Source of the DNA: an uncultured Neomegalonema sp.
GTDB lineage: Bacteria; Pseudomonadota; Alphaproteobacteria; Rhodobacterales; Rhodobacteraceae
Direction of reading: 5' to 3'
DNA: 41,910 bases
NCBI GenBank assembly: GCA_937911325.1
Contig: CALDSD010000018.1
Span: 1-41,910, forward strand
Program-made: the position numbers and the translations under genes
Part shown: piece after piece, positions 24,813 to 32,831 of the stretch
Numbering within the stretch: position 1 is the first letter of the stretch
How the letters are laid out: the number at the start of each line of letters is the position of its first letter
Notes under the pieces: generated by a model
Database searches by the model: none
The model's input: the letters and a program-made list of their open reading frames with translations, nothing else
Told to the model about the DNA's origin: nothing

Positions 24813-25846
24813 CCGCTCTCGTTCAATCACTCAACTCGATCTGGAAAGGCGATCTGAAGATCGACTGGGTTCTGGTCCTGATCGCGGTCATTCCGCTGAT
24901 TGTTCTTTGGCTCGATCCAGCTCAGATCATCGCGTTCATGACCATCGCGCTGAGCGCCTTGGCGCAAACGTCGATCTATATCGCCATCGCCGTCGGTTTG
25001 CTCGCCTACCTGAAAGCAACCGGAGCTGAAACGATGGTCGCTGAAGCGTTCAAAGGCTCGCCCTCGCGGATGATCGTCGTGGCGGCTCTTGTCGGCGGGC
25101 TCGCGCCGTTCTGCTCCTGCGAGGTCATCCCCTTCATCGCCGCCCTGCTGGCGCTGGGCGCGCCCCTTTACGCGGTGATGGCGTTCTGGCTGTCCTCGCC
25201 CTTGATGGACCCGCCGACGTTCCTGATCACCGCAGCGGCGTTGGGGTGGGAATACGCCATCGCCAAAGGCGTGGCGGCCGTGGCGCTGGGCCTGTTCGGC
25301 GGCTTCGCCTTGCGGGCGATGATGGCCGGCGGGGCGTTTTCCGATCCGCTGCGCAAGGTCGAACAGAAAGGGTGCTGCGGCTGCGGTCCGTCGCCGATGT
25401 CAGGCAAGCCGATCTGGCGGTTCTGGGGGGAAGAACAGCGTGTTGCGGTGTTCCGCGAGACGGCCGTCACCCAGGGTATCTTCCTGCTGCGCTGGCTGGC
25501 TTTCGCCTACATGCTCGAAGCTGCGCTGATCCTCTATATGCCGGCTGAGACAGTCGCGTCGGTTGTCGGCGGCGAAGGTCTGTCGCCGATCGTCATCTCC
25601 GCCCTGGTCGGGATGCCGGCCTACCTCAACGGCTATGTCGCCCCGGCGATGGTCGCGGGCCTCGTCGAGCAAGGAATGCAGCCTGGCGCGGCCGTCGCCT
25701 TCCTCGTCGCAGGCGCGGTCAGCTCGATCCCGGCGATGGCCGCGGTCTTCAGCCTCGTCAAGCGTGAGGTCTTCGCCGTTTATCTGGGTCTGGGCGTCGC
25801 CGGTGCGATCATGTCGGGCTTCCTGTTCCAGATGATCGTCGCGTGA
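24809..25846 (+). CDS. ArsP/DUF318-type permease
   Basis: 345 aa, about eight transmembrane helices. The family-defining PFCSCEVIP lies at 100-108 with the paired cysteines conserved in ArsP-like organoarsenical permeases (PF03773). A Cys-rich cytosolic loop, KGCCGCGPSP, at about 187-196 could bind thiophilic metalloids. A second repeat carries SALVGMPAYLNGYVAP. The ATG has TTGGAGG upstream and overlaps the preceding ORF. Together with arsR it suggests efflux of arsenical or similar thiol-reactive species, though the substrate is inferred from family only. A strong terminator follows. Confidence 0.87.
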   Translation: MTALVQSLNSIWKGDLKIDWVLVLIAVIPLIVLWLDPAQIIAFMTIALSALAQTSIYIAIAVGLLAYLKATGAETMVAEAFKGSPSRMIVVAALVGGLAPFCSCEVIPFIAALLALGAPLYAVMAFWLSSPLMDPPTFLITAAALGWEYAIAKGVAAVALGLFGGFALRAMMAGGAFSDPLRKVEQKGCCGCGPSPMSGKPIWRFWGEEQRVAVFRETAVTQGIFLLRWLAFAYMLEAALILYMPAETVASVVGGEGLSPIVISALVGMPAYLNGYVAPAMVAGLVEQGMQPGAAVAFLVAGAVSSIPAMAAVFSLVKREVFAVYLGLGVAGAIMSGFLFQMIVA

Positions 25847-25869
25847 GCTCAATCGGACCCGAACACGCT

Positions 25870-25898
25870 GGGCCGCCTTCGGGCGGCCCTTTTGTTTT
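25870..25898 (+). terminator. Rho-independent terminator of arsR-permease operon
   Basis: GGGCCGCC, loop TTCG, GGCGGCCC and then TTTTGTTTT: a perfect 8-bp GC stem with a UUCG tetraloop and a U-tract, 23 bp after the permease stop. Confidence 0.92.
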
Positions 25899-25932
25899 CG
25901 GAAAACTGCGCTGAACACTAAGGGAGGTCTCG

Positions 25933-26301
25933 ATGAGTTTCGACGCAGCTATTCCCATTCACCGGATCTTCGACGAGGGCAAGGCGCGCGAATTCTACCT
26001 CGACTTTCTGGGCTTCAGCGTCGACTGGGAACACAGGTTCGAGCCAGACACGCCGATCTACCTTCAAATCCGGTTAGGCGATTGCATTCTGCATCTCTCG
26101 GAGCATTCCGGCGATGCGACGCCCGGCTCGACCGCGCGCATTCCAGTGGCCGACCTGAGAAAGTTTCACGCATCGCTTCAACGCAAGTCGTACAAGTACG
26201 CCCAGCCGGGCCTTGAGAAGATGCCCTGGGGCCTTGAGGAGATGAAGGTCGCCGACAATTTCGGCAACACGCTCATCTTCTACCCGATCGAGGAGAGCTG
26301 A
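25933..26301 (+). CDS. Glyoxalase/bleomycin-resistance-fold protein
   Basis: 122 aa, one vicinal-oxygen-chelate domain made of two beta-alpha-beta-beta-beta modules (AIPIHRIFDEGKAREFYLDFLGF in the first; KMPWGLEEMKVADNFGNTLIF in the second). Length and the closing DNFGNTLIFYPIEE fit the bleomycin-resistance/glyoxalase superfamily. Proteins of this kind bind drugs or act as metal-dependent dioxygenases/isomerases; the metal ligands are not obvious. Strong AGGGAGG before the ATG. It starts just after the permease terminator, so it is a separate unit. Confidence 0.88.
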   Translation: MSFDAAIPIHRIFDEGKAREFYLDFLGFSVDWEHRFEPDTPIYLQIRLGDCILHLSEHSGDATPGSTARIPVADLRKFHASLQRKSYKYAQPGLEKMPWGLEEMKVADNFGNTLIFYPIEES

Positions 26302-26527
26302 TCCGGCAATCCGATCGGCGGGACCCGACCTATCTGAGCTGTTGGAAAGCCTGACCAGCCGGATCCCTGAGAAGCGGAGGACCCGTTTCTCTGATCCGGA
26401 ACGTGTCACCGTCCTTCCGGTTTTCAAGCCACACTTCCGAAACCAAGCGTTCGAATTGCCGGCGACGGCTGACGCGGCGCTCCGCGTCCGCTACCACTGT
26501 CGTCATGGGAATTTGGGAAAGGGCGAA

Positions 26528-26683
26528 ATGATGCAGATCCCTGTGGAGCCGGTTCTGGCGTTGCTCGGCGGCTTGATCATTCTCTTCAACGAGAAAGGTC
26601 TGCGCGATGTGGCGGCGGCTTATCTTTTGTGGGTCGCGGCCACTGGGCTGGCGCCAATCGTCAAGGCGCAGCTTGGGGTTTGA
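26528..26683 (+). CDS. Small two-helix membrane protein A (GGLI motif)
   Basis: 51 aa from the ATG at 26528 (26531 also possible), with GGGAAAGGG just upstream. Two hydrophobic segments (VLALLGGLIILF and AAAYLLWVAATGLAPIV) are joined by a charged turn, NEKGLRD. It aligns along its length with the next small protein: IPxxPxLALxGGLIxL, a charged turn, then LxxxAxGLxxxP. The in-frame region upstream of 26528 lacks hydrophobic or conserved features, so the short start is preferred. The pair looks like a tandem duplication. Function unknown. Confidence 0.6.
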   Translation: MMQIPVEPVLALLGGLIILFNEKGLRDVAAAYLLWVAATGLAPIVKAQLGV

Positions 26684-26856
26684 GCGGAAGGCTCGCGACC
26701 AGCTGAGGCAATCCCGCAACGACGTCGAGACGATCCGTTCCCGCTGTGGGTCCGCGTCGATCACGAAGCCGTGAAATTGTCGCGGATTGAGGTTAACGCT
26801 CCGACCCGGGACGCGGCTGTTCACCTGCGCCCGAACCAAAAAAGGGAGCTACACCA

Positions 26857-27099
26857 ATGCCCACAGACGTTTATGGAATTCCGCTTCTGCCGCTGCTCGC
26901 GCTCGTCGGCGGGCTGATCGGCCTTGTGAAGAAAGACTTTCTCGAAAGCATCATGGCCTTGTTCCTGATCGCGTTCGGACTGCTCGGCGTGTTGCCGGCG
27001 ATTGGCGTCGACATATCCGGCGTGCAGGAAGTGATCGACTCGGCCACGACGCCTGACACCGGAACAGGAACGGGAACAGGAACCGGGACCACCAACTAG
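26857..27099 (+). CDS. Small two-helix membrane protein B with GT-repeat tail
   Basis: 80 aa, AAAGGGAG upstream of the ATG. Two transmembrane segments (LLPLLALVGGLIGLV and SIMALFLIAFGLLGVLPAIGV) are similar in sequence and layout to protein A 173 bp upstream. They are followed by a soluble tail of alternating Gly-Thr coded by five hexamers. The tail has low complexity and probably varies between strains. The stop is 6 bp from that of the convergent DNA ligase gene. I know no family with assigned function; size and topology would suit a small membrane-stress or regulatory protein, but that is inference. Confidence 0.65.
   Translation: MPTDVYGIPLLPLLALVGGLIGLVKKDFLESIMALFLIAFGLLGVLPAIGVDISGVQEVIDSATTPDTGTGTGTGTGTTN
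27061..27090 (+). repeat. Hexanucleotide repeat GGAACN, five units
   Basis: GGAACA GGAACG GGAACA GGAACC and a last unit GGGACC encode five Gly-Thr pairs in the tail of the small membrane protein. Expansion or contraction would keep the frame. Confidence 0.85.
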
Positions 27100-27110
27100 G
27101 TCGTCCTAGT
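27095..27110. other. Short hairpin between convergent genes
   Basis: ACTAGG, loop TCGT, CCTAGT spans both stop codons of the small membrane protein (plus) and the ligase (minus). The 6-bp stem has no U-tract on either side, so it is at best a weak bidirectional transcription stop. Confidence 0.35.
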
Positions 27111-28758
27111 CGCGGATCATCCGCTGCAAGGTTTCAAGCCGGTCCGCCTCATGGGCCGGCTTGTCCCAGCGAATGCGCTTGATGCGCGGGAACCGCATCG
27201 CGACGCCTGACTTGTGCCGCGTCGAGACTTGAACCGCGTCGAAAGCAACCTCGAAAACGAGCTCCGTTTTCACGGCCCTCACAGGACCGAACCGGTCGGT
27301 CGTGTTGTTTCGGATCCAGCGATCAAGTTTGAGCAGCTCTTCGTCCGTGTACCCTGAATAAGCTTTGCCGACCGGGGTCAGTTCGGGCCCGTCTTCGCCC
27401 CCACGCCATGCCCCGAACGTATAGTCGGAGTAATACGAGCTGCGCTTGCCGTGGCCGCGTTGCGCGTACATCAGCACGCAGTCCGCAGTCAGCGGGTCGC
27501 GCTTCCACTTGAACCATTGGCCGATCGGCCGTCCTCCGACGTAGACGGCGTCTCTGCGCTTGAGCATCAAGCCTTCCTGCGCAGCCGCCCGCGCCCCGGC
27601 GCGGATCTCCGCAAGAGCGTCCCATTGCGCGAAATCGACAATGCCCGAGAGATCGAGGCGATCAGCCTCGGCCTCCGACGCCCAGGCTTCCAGACGCGTG
27701 CGACGCTCGGCAAATGGTCGGCCCCGAAGATCCGTCTCGCCGTCATGCAACAGATCGTACGCGCGAATATGCGCGGGGAAATCGCGGAGCATCTTGGCGG
27801 AGACAGTCTTGCGTCCCAGTCGTTTCTGCAGATCGGAGAACGGTGCGACCTCTCCATCTCGGACAACCAGAAGTTCGCCATCCACGCATCCGCGCCATCG
27901 CATGGCCTCGACCAGGTCAGGAAAGGAGTGGCCGATGTCTTCGCCTGTTCGCGAGTAGATCTTTCGGCCGTTGTCGGTCGCGACCGCTTGAACGCGGATG
28001 CCGTCCCACTTCCACTCCGCGGCGAAGTCCGAAGGCGCGAGCCGTTCCGCCAGTCGCGCGCGCGTCGCTTCTTCGCTTTCGGCGTTGGCCTTGAGTTCAT
28101 CGGCCGAGTAGAGCGCTGCGTCGATCGGATGCGCGAGCATCATCGGCCGGAACGCGAGCGACAGGTCGACGTCAGGCTCAGGTCCCCCGCCGGACAGCCA
28201 TTGGAACAGAGCCACATAAGGCGGTTCGAGCCCGTGCCAGAGTTCCTCGATCCGTTCAACCGGCGCGTCGACGCCTTGCTCGCCAGCCCATTCAGACAGC
28301 GCTGTCTTCGCCAGGCGGGCCGAGACGCCGACCCGCATGCCGCCCGTCGCCAGCTTGATGAGGGCGAACCGTTCTTCCGGCGGCAGTTGATCGAAGAGCC
28401 GCACCAGAAGCGCCGGCGTTTCAGAGCGCGACGCCGCGGCGAGCTGGTCGACCACACCCGACAGCCGCACCGATGTTCCCTCTGGCTCGGCCGGCCAGAT
28501 CAGCGAGACGGTCTCCGCCAGATCCCCCACATAGTCATAAGAGAGCCGAAACAGGACTGGATCGACCCGCTCCTCGACGAGACCGCGAATGACCGAGGGC
28601 TGAACCGCGCGCAGATCCATTTCTCCGGCGATCGCCGCCAGGGCCCAGCCGCGATCCGGATCAGGCGCCTTGTCGAAGTACCGCATGAGCAGCCGCAACT
28701 TCGCATTGCGCGACGGCGTGAAGACGAGGCTCGTCAGAAGCTGGGCGAAAGGGGTCAC
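27106..28758 (-). CDS. ATP-dependent DNA ligase of the ligase-associated repair set
   Basis: 550 aa from the GTG at 28758, which overlaps the exonuclease TGA as GTGA. An N-terminal alpha-helical DNA-binding domain (about 1-200) precedes the nucleotidyltransferase core with adenylated lysine K250 in EWKWDGIRVQ, then DGELLV, the ...LMLKRRDAVYVGG motif and an OB-fold with WFKWKRDP. This fits the TIGR04120 group (cisplatin damage response ligase) rather than LigD: no polymerase or phosphoesterase domain is attached. It seals nicks in a repair pathway with the MBL exonuclease directly upstream, and with the helicase and PdeM nearby. Confidence 0.92.
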   Translation of the reverse strand: MTPFAQLLTSLVFTPSRNAKLRLLMRYFDKAPDPDRGWALAAIAGEMDLRAVQPSVIRGLVEERVDPVLFRLSYDYVGDLAETVSLIWPAEPEGTSVRLSGVVDQLAAASRSETPALLVRLFDQLPPEERFALIKLATGGMRVGVSARLAKTALSEWAGEQGVDAPVERIEELWHGLEPPYVALFQWLSGGGPEPDVDLSLAFRPMMLAHPIDAALYSADELKANAESEEATRARLAERLAPSDFAAEWKWDGIRVQAVATDNGRKIYSRTGEDIGHSFPDLVEAMRWRGCVDGELLVVRDGEVAPFSDLQKRLGRKTVSAKMLRDFPAHIRAYDLLHDGETDLRGRPFAERRTRLEAWASEAEADRLDLSGIVDFAQWDALAEIRAGARAAAQEGLMLKRRDAVYVGGRPIGQWFKWKRDPLTADCVLMYAQRGHGKRSSYYSDYTFGAWRGGEDGPELTPVGKAYSGYTDEELLKLDRWIRNNTTDRFGPVRAVKTELVFEVAFDAVQVSTRHKSGVAMRFPRIKRIRWDKPAHEADRLETLQRMIRD

Positions 28759-29777
28759 GCGTCGCCCTCGTCGCTGCGACCCGCGATGGAGAGCGCCGCC
28801 GCCTCGTATCCCTGGCTGCGCCGCCAGTGCACCAGCGCTTCTTCGGCGCCGTGCGTGACCCAAAGCGTCTCTGGATCGACTTCCTCAACCGTCTGGCGCA
28901 GTTCGTCCCAGTCGGCGTGGTCCGAGATGATCAGCGGCAACTCGACGCCGCGTTGTTTCGCGCGTTGGCGCACCGTCATCCAACCGCTCGCGCCGCAGAT
29001 CAGCGGGTCCGGCAGGCGCCGCGCCCATTTGTCGGACAGCGCCGACGCCGGAGCCAGCACCACCTGCCCCGCCATCTCCGCCTTTGCAGATGCCGTCGCA
29101 TCGCGCGTTTCGCCCAATTCAACGCCGAGCCGTTGATAGAGATCGGTGAGTTTGCGCAAAGAGCCGTGCAAGTAGATCGGCGCATCCCAACCCGCGCGAC
29201 GAAGCTCCGCAATGAGCCGCTGGCATTTGCCGAGCGGGTATACGCCCACAGCGTGCGCTCGCTCGGGGAAGGCGGAAAGCGAGGCGAGGAGCTTCCCAAC
29301 CTCTTTTTCGGTCGGCGGATGACGAAAAACCGGAAGACCGAATGTGGCTTCGGTTACAAACAGATCGCACGGCATTGGCTCAAATGGTTCGCAAGTTGGG
29401 TCAAAGCGCCGCTTGTAATCGCCCGAAACGATGGCTCGAACGGTCTTCCCGCCGAGCTTTGCTTCGATCACCACCTGTGCGGATCCAAGGACGTGTCCCG
29501 CGGGAATGAGGCGGACCTTTACACCTTTTAGGCGAATATTGCCGTTATAGCGTATTTCCTTAACCTTAGAGAAACCATTCGGGCCGTATCTAGTCCGTGC
29601 GATTTCAATCGTGTGGGGAGTTCCCAACAGGGCCTCATGACCTGGACGACAATGATCGCCATGCGCATGCGTGACGACGGCGCGGGCCACTGGCCTCACC
29701 GGATCGACGTAAAATTCGCCTAACGGGCAAAACAGCCCGTTAGCATTAAGCTCCAGTAAAGCTTTCGCGTTCACCAT
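28755..29777 (-). CDS. Ligase-associated MBL-fold DNA exonuclease
   Basis: 340 aa from the ATG at 29777; the frame is open much further upstream, but that part is antisense to other genes and has no family similarity. Metallo-beta-lactamase/beta-CASP layout: THAHGDH (36-42), PAGHVLGSAQ, VSGDYKRRFDP, TEATFGLP, and a late SDHADWDEL. This is the TIGR04122 family related to SNM1/CPSF nucleases. It shares the divergent promoter region with a small membrane-anchored protein, across 60 bp containing a 7-bp dyad. Coupled translation with the ligase implies joint action in end processing and ligation. Confidence 0.9.
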   Translation of the reverse strand: MVNAKALLELNANGLFCPLGEFYVDPVRPVARAVVTHAHGDHCRPGHEALLGTPHTIEIARTRYGPNGFSKVKEIRYNGNIRLKGVKVRLIPAGHVLGSAQVVIEAKLGGKTVRAIVSGDYKRRFDPTCEPFEPMPCDLFVTEATFGLPVFRHPPTEKEVGKLLASLSAFPERAHAVGVYPLGKCQRLIAELRRAGWDAPIYLHGSLRKLTDLYQRLGVELGETRDATASAKAEMAGQVVLAPASALSDKWARRLPDPLICGASGWMTVRQRAKQRGVELPLIISDHADWDELRQTVEEVDPETLWVTHGAEEALVHWRRSQGYEAAALSIAGRSDEGDA

Positions 29778-29796
29778 CACTCGCACCAAGGAAGTT

Positions 29797-29815
29797 TCGC
29801 CGACTGATTCGGCGA
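29797..29815. promoter_or_regulatory. 7-bp inverted repeat between divergent repair genes
   Basis: TCGCCGA, CTGAT, TCGGCGA: a perfect 7-5-7 dyad in the short region between the exonuclease start (29777) and the small protein start. It could be a repressor site or a 5' hairpin. No alphaproteobacterial SOS box (GTTC-N7-GTTC) is seen here. Confidence 0.45.
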
Positions 29816-29837
29816 GATCGAAATGGGGGACAGAAAG

Positions 29838-30194
29838 ATGCGCTATTATGATCCGTTCGACGCCTCCGTCGAACCAGTGAAGCAAAAACCAGCCGCCGGC
29901 ACCATCCTGGACGCCGCTCGTGGCGTGACTTCGCCGCGGAACGCGCGCCTGAAAGCAAAGGGCGAGCGTATCGAGATCGCTCGCGACGCGGAGACCTGGG
30001 ATTTTGGCTCTGATCCAATGATCTGGGCCCGCAGCCACTACGGCCAGCGTGACCTTTCCAGAGAGATCCGCTTCGATCGCAAGCCTGCAATCGATGTTGC
30101 GATGCCAGACCAGCCGAAGCGGTTGATCAGCGTGCTCGCGCTCGTCGGAGCCCTGACCGCGATCGGTCAACTCGGCGCCACCGGCGTCATCTAA
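29838..30194 (+). CDS. Hypothetical small protein with C-terminal TM helix
   Basis: 118 aa from the ATG at 29838; an in-frame ATG at 29823 would add five residues. A polar, charged N-terminal ~90 residues (MRYYDPFDASVEPVKQKP ... IWARSHYGQRDLSREIRFDRKP) is followed by one hydrophobic helix (LISVLALVGALTAIGQLGA) at the C-terminus, so it is probably tail-anchored with the polar part in the cytosol. No family recognised. It is divergent from the repair exonuclease and directly upstream of the repair helicase (69 bp), so it may be a membrane tether or accessory factor, but nothing proves that. Confidence 0.6.
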   Translation: MRYYDPFDASVEPVKQKPAAGTILDAARGVTSPRNARLKAKGERIEIARDAETWDFGSDPMIWARSHYGQRDLSREIRFDRKPAIDVAMPDQPKRLISVLALVGALTAIGQLGATGVI

Positions 30195-30263
30195 GGCGAA
30201 AACGCGCTGTCGCGCAGTCGCGGCGGCTAGGCCTCGCAAGTTGATCGCCCTATCTGTCGACGA

Positions 30264-32711
30264 ATGAACGCCGACGGACCCGCCCTGGACGCTATCGAAC
30301 ACTCCGCGATCCCATCCCCCGTCGCGCAGTGGTTCGCCAGACGCAACTGGCGCCCCCATCCCCATCAGATTGAACTGCTCGCGCGCGCGCGCCCCGAGGC
30401 GGCGACTTTGCTCGTGGCGCCGACAGGGGCCGGTAAGACGCTGGCCGGATTTCTGCCCACCATCATCGAGCTGACCGCATCGCCGATGGTCGGACTGCAT
30501 ACGCTGTACGTATCGCCGTTGAAGGCTCTGGCGGTCGACATTCGGCGCAATCTTTCGACCCCCATCGAAGAAATGGGGCTTCCCATTCGCGTCGAAGATC
30601 GAACCGGAGACACCAAATCCCACGTCAAAGCGCGCCAGAAGGTCGACCCGCCGCATATTCTTTTGACGACGCCGGAAAGCCTCGCCCTGCTTTTGGCGCA
30701 GGAGCATGCGCCGCGATTGTTCGCAGATCTGAGAGCGGTGGTCGTCGATGAGATCCACGCTTTGGCCGGTCTGAAACGCGGGGACCAACTGGCCCTGTGT
30801 CTCGCTCGGTTGCGCACTCTGGCGCCCGACCACCGCAGGATCGGGCTCTCCGCCACGACCGAAGATCCGAGAGCCCTGGCGGACTGGCTAGAGCCCGGCC
30901 GAGCCGAGCTTGTTTTCGCCGCGCCAGGCCCCGATCCAGACATTCGTATCCTGGATGAGGCTGGCGACCCGCCCTGGTCGGGCATGGGCGGACGGTACGC
31001 CGCCAGCGCGGTGATGCGCGAGATTGAAGAAGCAGGCTCCACGCTGGTCTTTATCAACACCAGGGCGCAGGCCGAGCTCTTCTTCCAAGCGCTATGGAAG
31101 GAAAACGCCAATGCACTTCCGATTGCGCTGCACCACGGCTCGCTGGGGCGAGAGACCCGGGAGAGAGTGGAAGCGGCCATGGCCGCGGGAGACTTGCGCG
31201 CCGTCGTCTCGACATCGTCGCTGGACCTTGGCGTCGACTGGGCCGCCGTCGATCTGGTGGTCCAGGTCGGCGCGCCGAAAGGCGTCACGCGGCTCGTCCA
31301 ACGGATCGGCCGCGCCAACCATCGTCACGACGCCCCCAGCCGAGCGATCCTAGTCCCCGCCAACCGGTTCGAAGTGCTTGAGTGTCGCGCCGCGCTCGAG
31401 GCGGTCGAAGCCGGCGAGCTCGACGGCGAGGGTCTGCCGCCGGGCACGCTGGATACGCTGTGTCAGCATCTCTTGCTCATCGCGTGCGCTGGACCGTTCG
31501 ATGCGGACGCGTTGTTCGAGGAGGTGCGCAAGGCCGGCGCCTACAGCACGCTGAGCCGTGCGGATTTCGACTGCTGCCTCGATTTCTGCGCAACCGGCGG
31601 CTACGCCCTACGCGCCTATGATCAATGGCGACGCTTGCTTCAAGGGCCTGACAACCTGTGGCGCTTGCGGGACCCCCGCGCAGCGCGACGCATCCGCATG
31701 AACATCGGCACCATCGTCGAAGCGGAGACGTTGAAAGTGCGCATGGGTCGTCGCGGCGGCGGCCCGCAGCTTGGCGAGGTTGAAGAAGCGTTCGCGGCCA
31801 CGCTGCGACCCGGCGACAGTTTCTTGATCGGCGGCAAGGTCGTCCGGTTCGACGCGTTGCGCGAGATGGTTCTAGAGGTCTCGGCAGCGGGTGGTAAGGA
31901 GCCCAAGATCCCTGTCTTCGCCGGTGGCAAGCTGCCGATCTCGACGTACCTGGCGCATCGCGTTCTGGCGATGCTCAACGCGCGCGAAACCTGGGCCGAT
32001 CTGCCCGTTCCCGTCGCGCAATGGCTGCGCCTGCAGGTCGAGCGCTCGGAGATGCCCGCCGCCGACAGCTTGTTGGTCGAGAGCTTTCCGCGCGGCGGCA
32101 AGGAGTTTCTCGTCGCCTACGGTTTCGCCGGACGAAACGCCCATCAAACACTTGGACTGTTGCTGACGAAGCGGCTTGAGGAGGCGCGCCTAGATCCGCT
32201 CGGGTTCGTCGCCAACGACTATGCGGTGATGATCTGGGGCTTGTCGCCGGTCGAGGAGCCGGCCTGGCTGTTCGAGCCGGCCGGGCTTCGCGATGGGTGT
32301 GATCAGTGGTTGGCCGAAAGCTCGGTCATGAAGCGCACGTTCCGGCAGGCGGCGGTGGTGTCCGGGCTGATCGAACGCCGTTTTCCGGGCGCAAAAAAAA
32401 CGGGGCGGCAGGCGACCTTCAGCTCGGACATTCTTTACGACACGCTGCTGCGCCACGACCCGGATCATCTGATGCTCGAGATCACGCGCCGCGAAGCGAT
32501 GCGCGGCGTGGTCGATTTCTCCCGAGTCGAAGAAATGCTCCAGCGCGTCGGCGGGCGCATCCGCCACCGGCGCCTGCGCGGGCTCTCGCCTCTCGCCGCG
32601 CCGATCATGCTCGAGATGGGGCGTGAGCCGGTGTCGGGCGGATGGGCCGAGGAACGCCTGCTGGAAGAAGAAGCCGACGCGATCGTCGCAGAGGCGATGC
32701 AGCCGCAGTAA
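30264..32711 (+). CDS. Ligase-associated DEXH-box (Lhr-type) helicase
   Basis: 815 aa. SF2 motifs in order: PHPHQIE (Q-like), APTGAGKT at 52-59 (motif I), TTPES, DEIH at 162-165 (motif II), GLSATTEDP (III), STSSLDLGVDW (V) and QRIGRANHR (VI). A long C-terminal DEAD/H-associated domain ends in RRLRGLSPLAAPIMLEMGRE. The length matches the TIGR04121 Lhr-like helicases rather than the ~1500-aa Lhr. It is a 3'-5' translocase family; here it partners the ligase, exonuclease and PdeM in a conserved damage-response set. It is transcribed away from the ligase pair. Confidence 0.93.
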   Translation: MNADGPALDAIEHSAIPSPVAQWFARRNWRPHPHQIELLARARPEAATLLVAPTGAGKTLAGFLPTIIELTASPMVGLHTLYVSPLKALAVDIRRNLSTPIEEMGLPIRVEDRTGDTKSHVKARQKVDPPHILLTTPESLALLLAQEHAPRLFADLRAVVVDEIHALAGLKRGDQLALCLARLRTLAPDHRRIGLSATTEDPRALADWLEPGRAELVFAAPGPDPDIRILDEAGDPPWSGMGGRYAASAVMREIEEAGSTLVFINTRAQAELFFQALWKENANALPIALHHGSLGRETRERVEAAMAAGDLRAVVSTSSLDLGVDWAAVDLVVQVGAPKGVTRLVQRIGRANHRHDAPSRAILVPANRFEVLECRAALEAVEAGELDGEGLPPGTLDTLCQHLLLIACAGPFDADALFEEVRKAGAYSTLSRADFDCCLDFCATGGYALRAYDQWRRLLQGPDNLWRLRDPRAARRIRMNIGTIVEAETLKVRMGRRGGGPQLGEVEEAFAATLRPGDSFLIGGKVVRFDALREMVLEVSAAGGKEPKIPVFAGGKLPISTYLAHRVLAMLNARETWADLPVPVAQWLRLQVERSEMPAADSLLVESFPRGGKEFLVAYGFAGRNAHQTLGLLLTKRLEEARLDPLGFVANDYAVMIWGLSPVEEPAWLFEPAGLRDGCDQWLAESSVMKRTFRQAAVVSGLIERRFPGAKKTGRQATFSSDILYDTLLRHDPDHLMLEITRREAMRGVVDFSRVEEMLQRVGGRIRHRRLRGLSPLAAPIMLEMGREPVSGGWAEERLLEEEADAIVAEAMQPQ

Positions 32712-32831
32712 CGACATCCCAATTGTCCGACAGGCGTCTTGAAATTGATAGGCATCAAGGCTCAACACGGCCAAAACTGTAACAATTCCAGCTATTCGCC
32801 GCAGATATTAGACGCAAAGAGTAGCAGAGCA

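Noticed and set aside
27451-29136. 561-codon plus-strand frame
   Set aside because: Antisense to the ligase and exonuclease genes, whose catalytic motifs are clear.
29778-30833. Upstream in-frame extension of the MBL exonuclease to 692 aa
   Set aside because: The extension is antisense to the small membrane protein and helicase genes and lacks family similarity; the family length fits the start at 29777.
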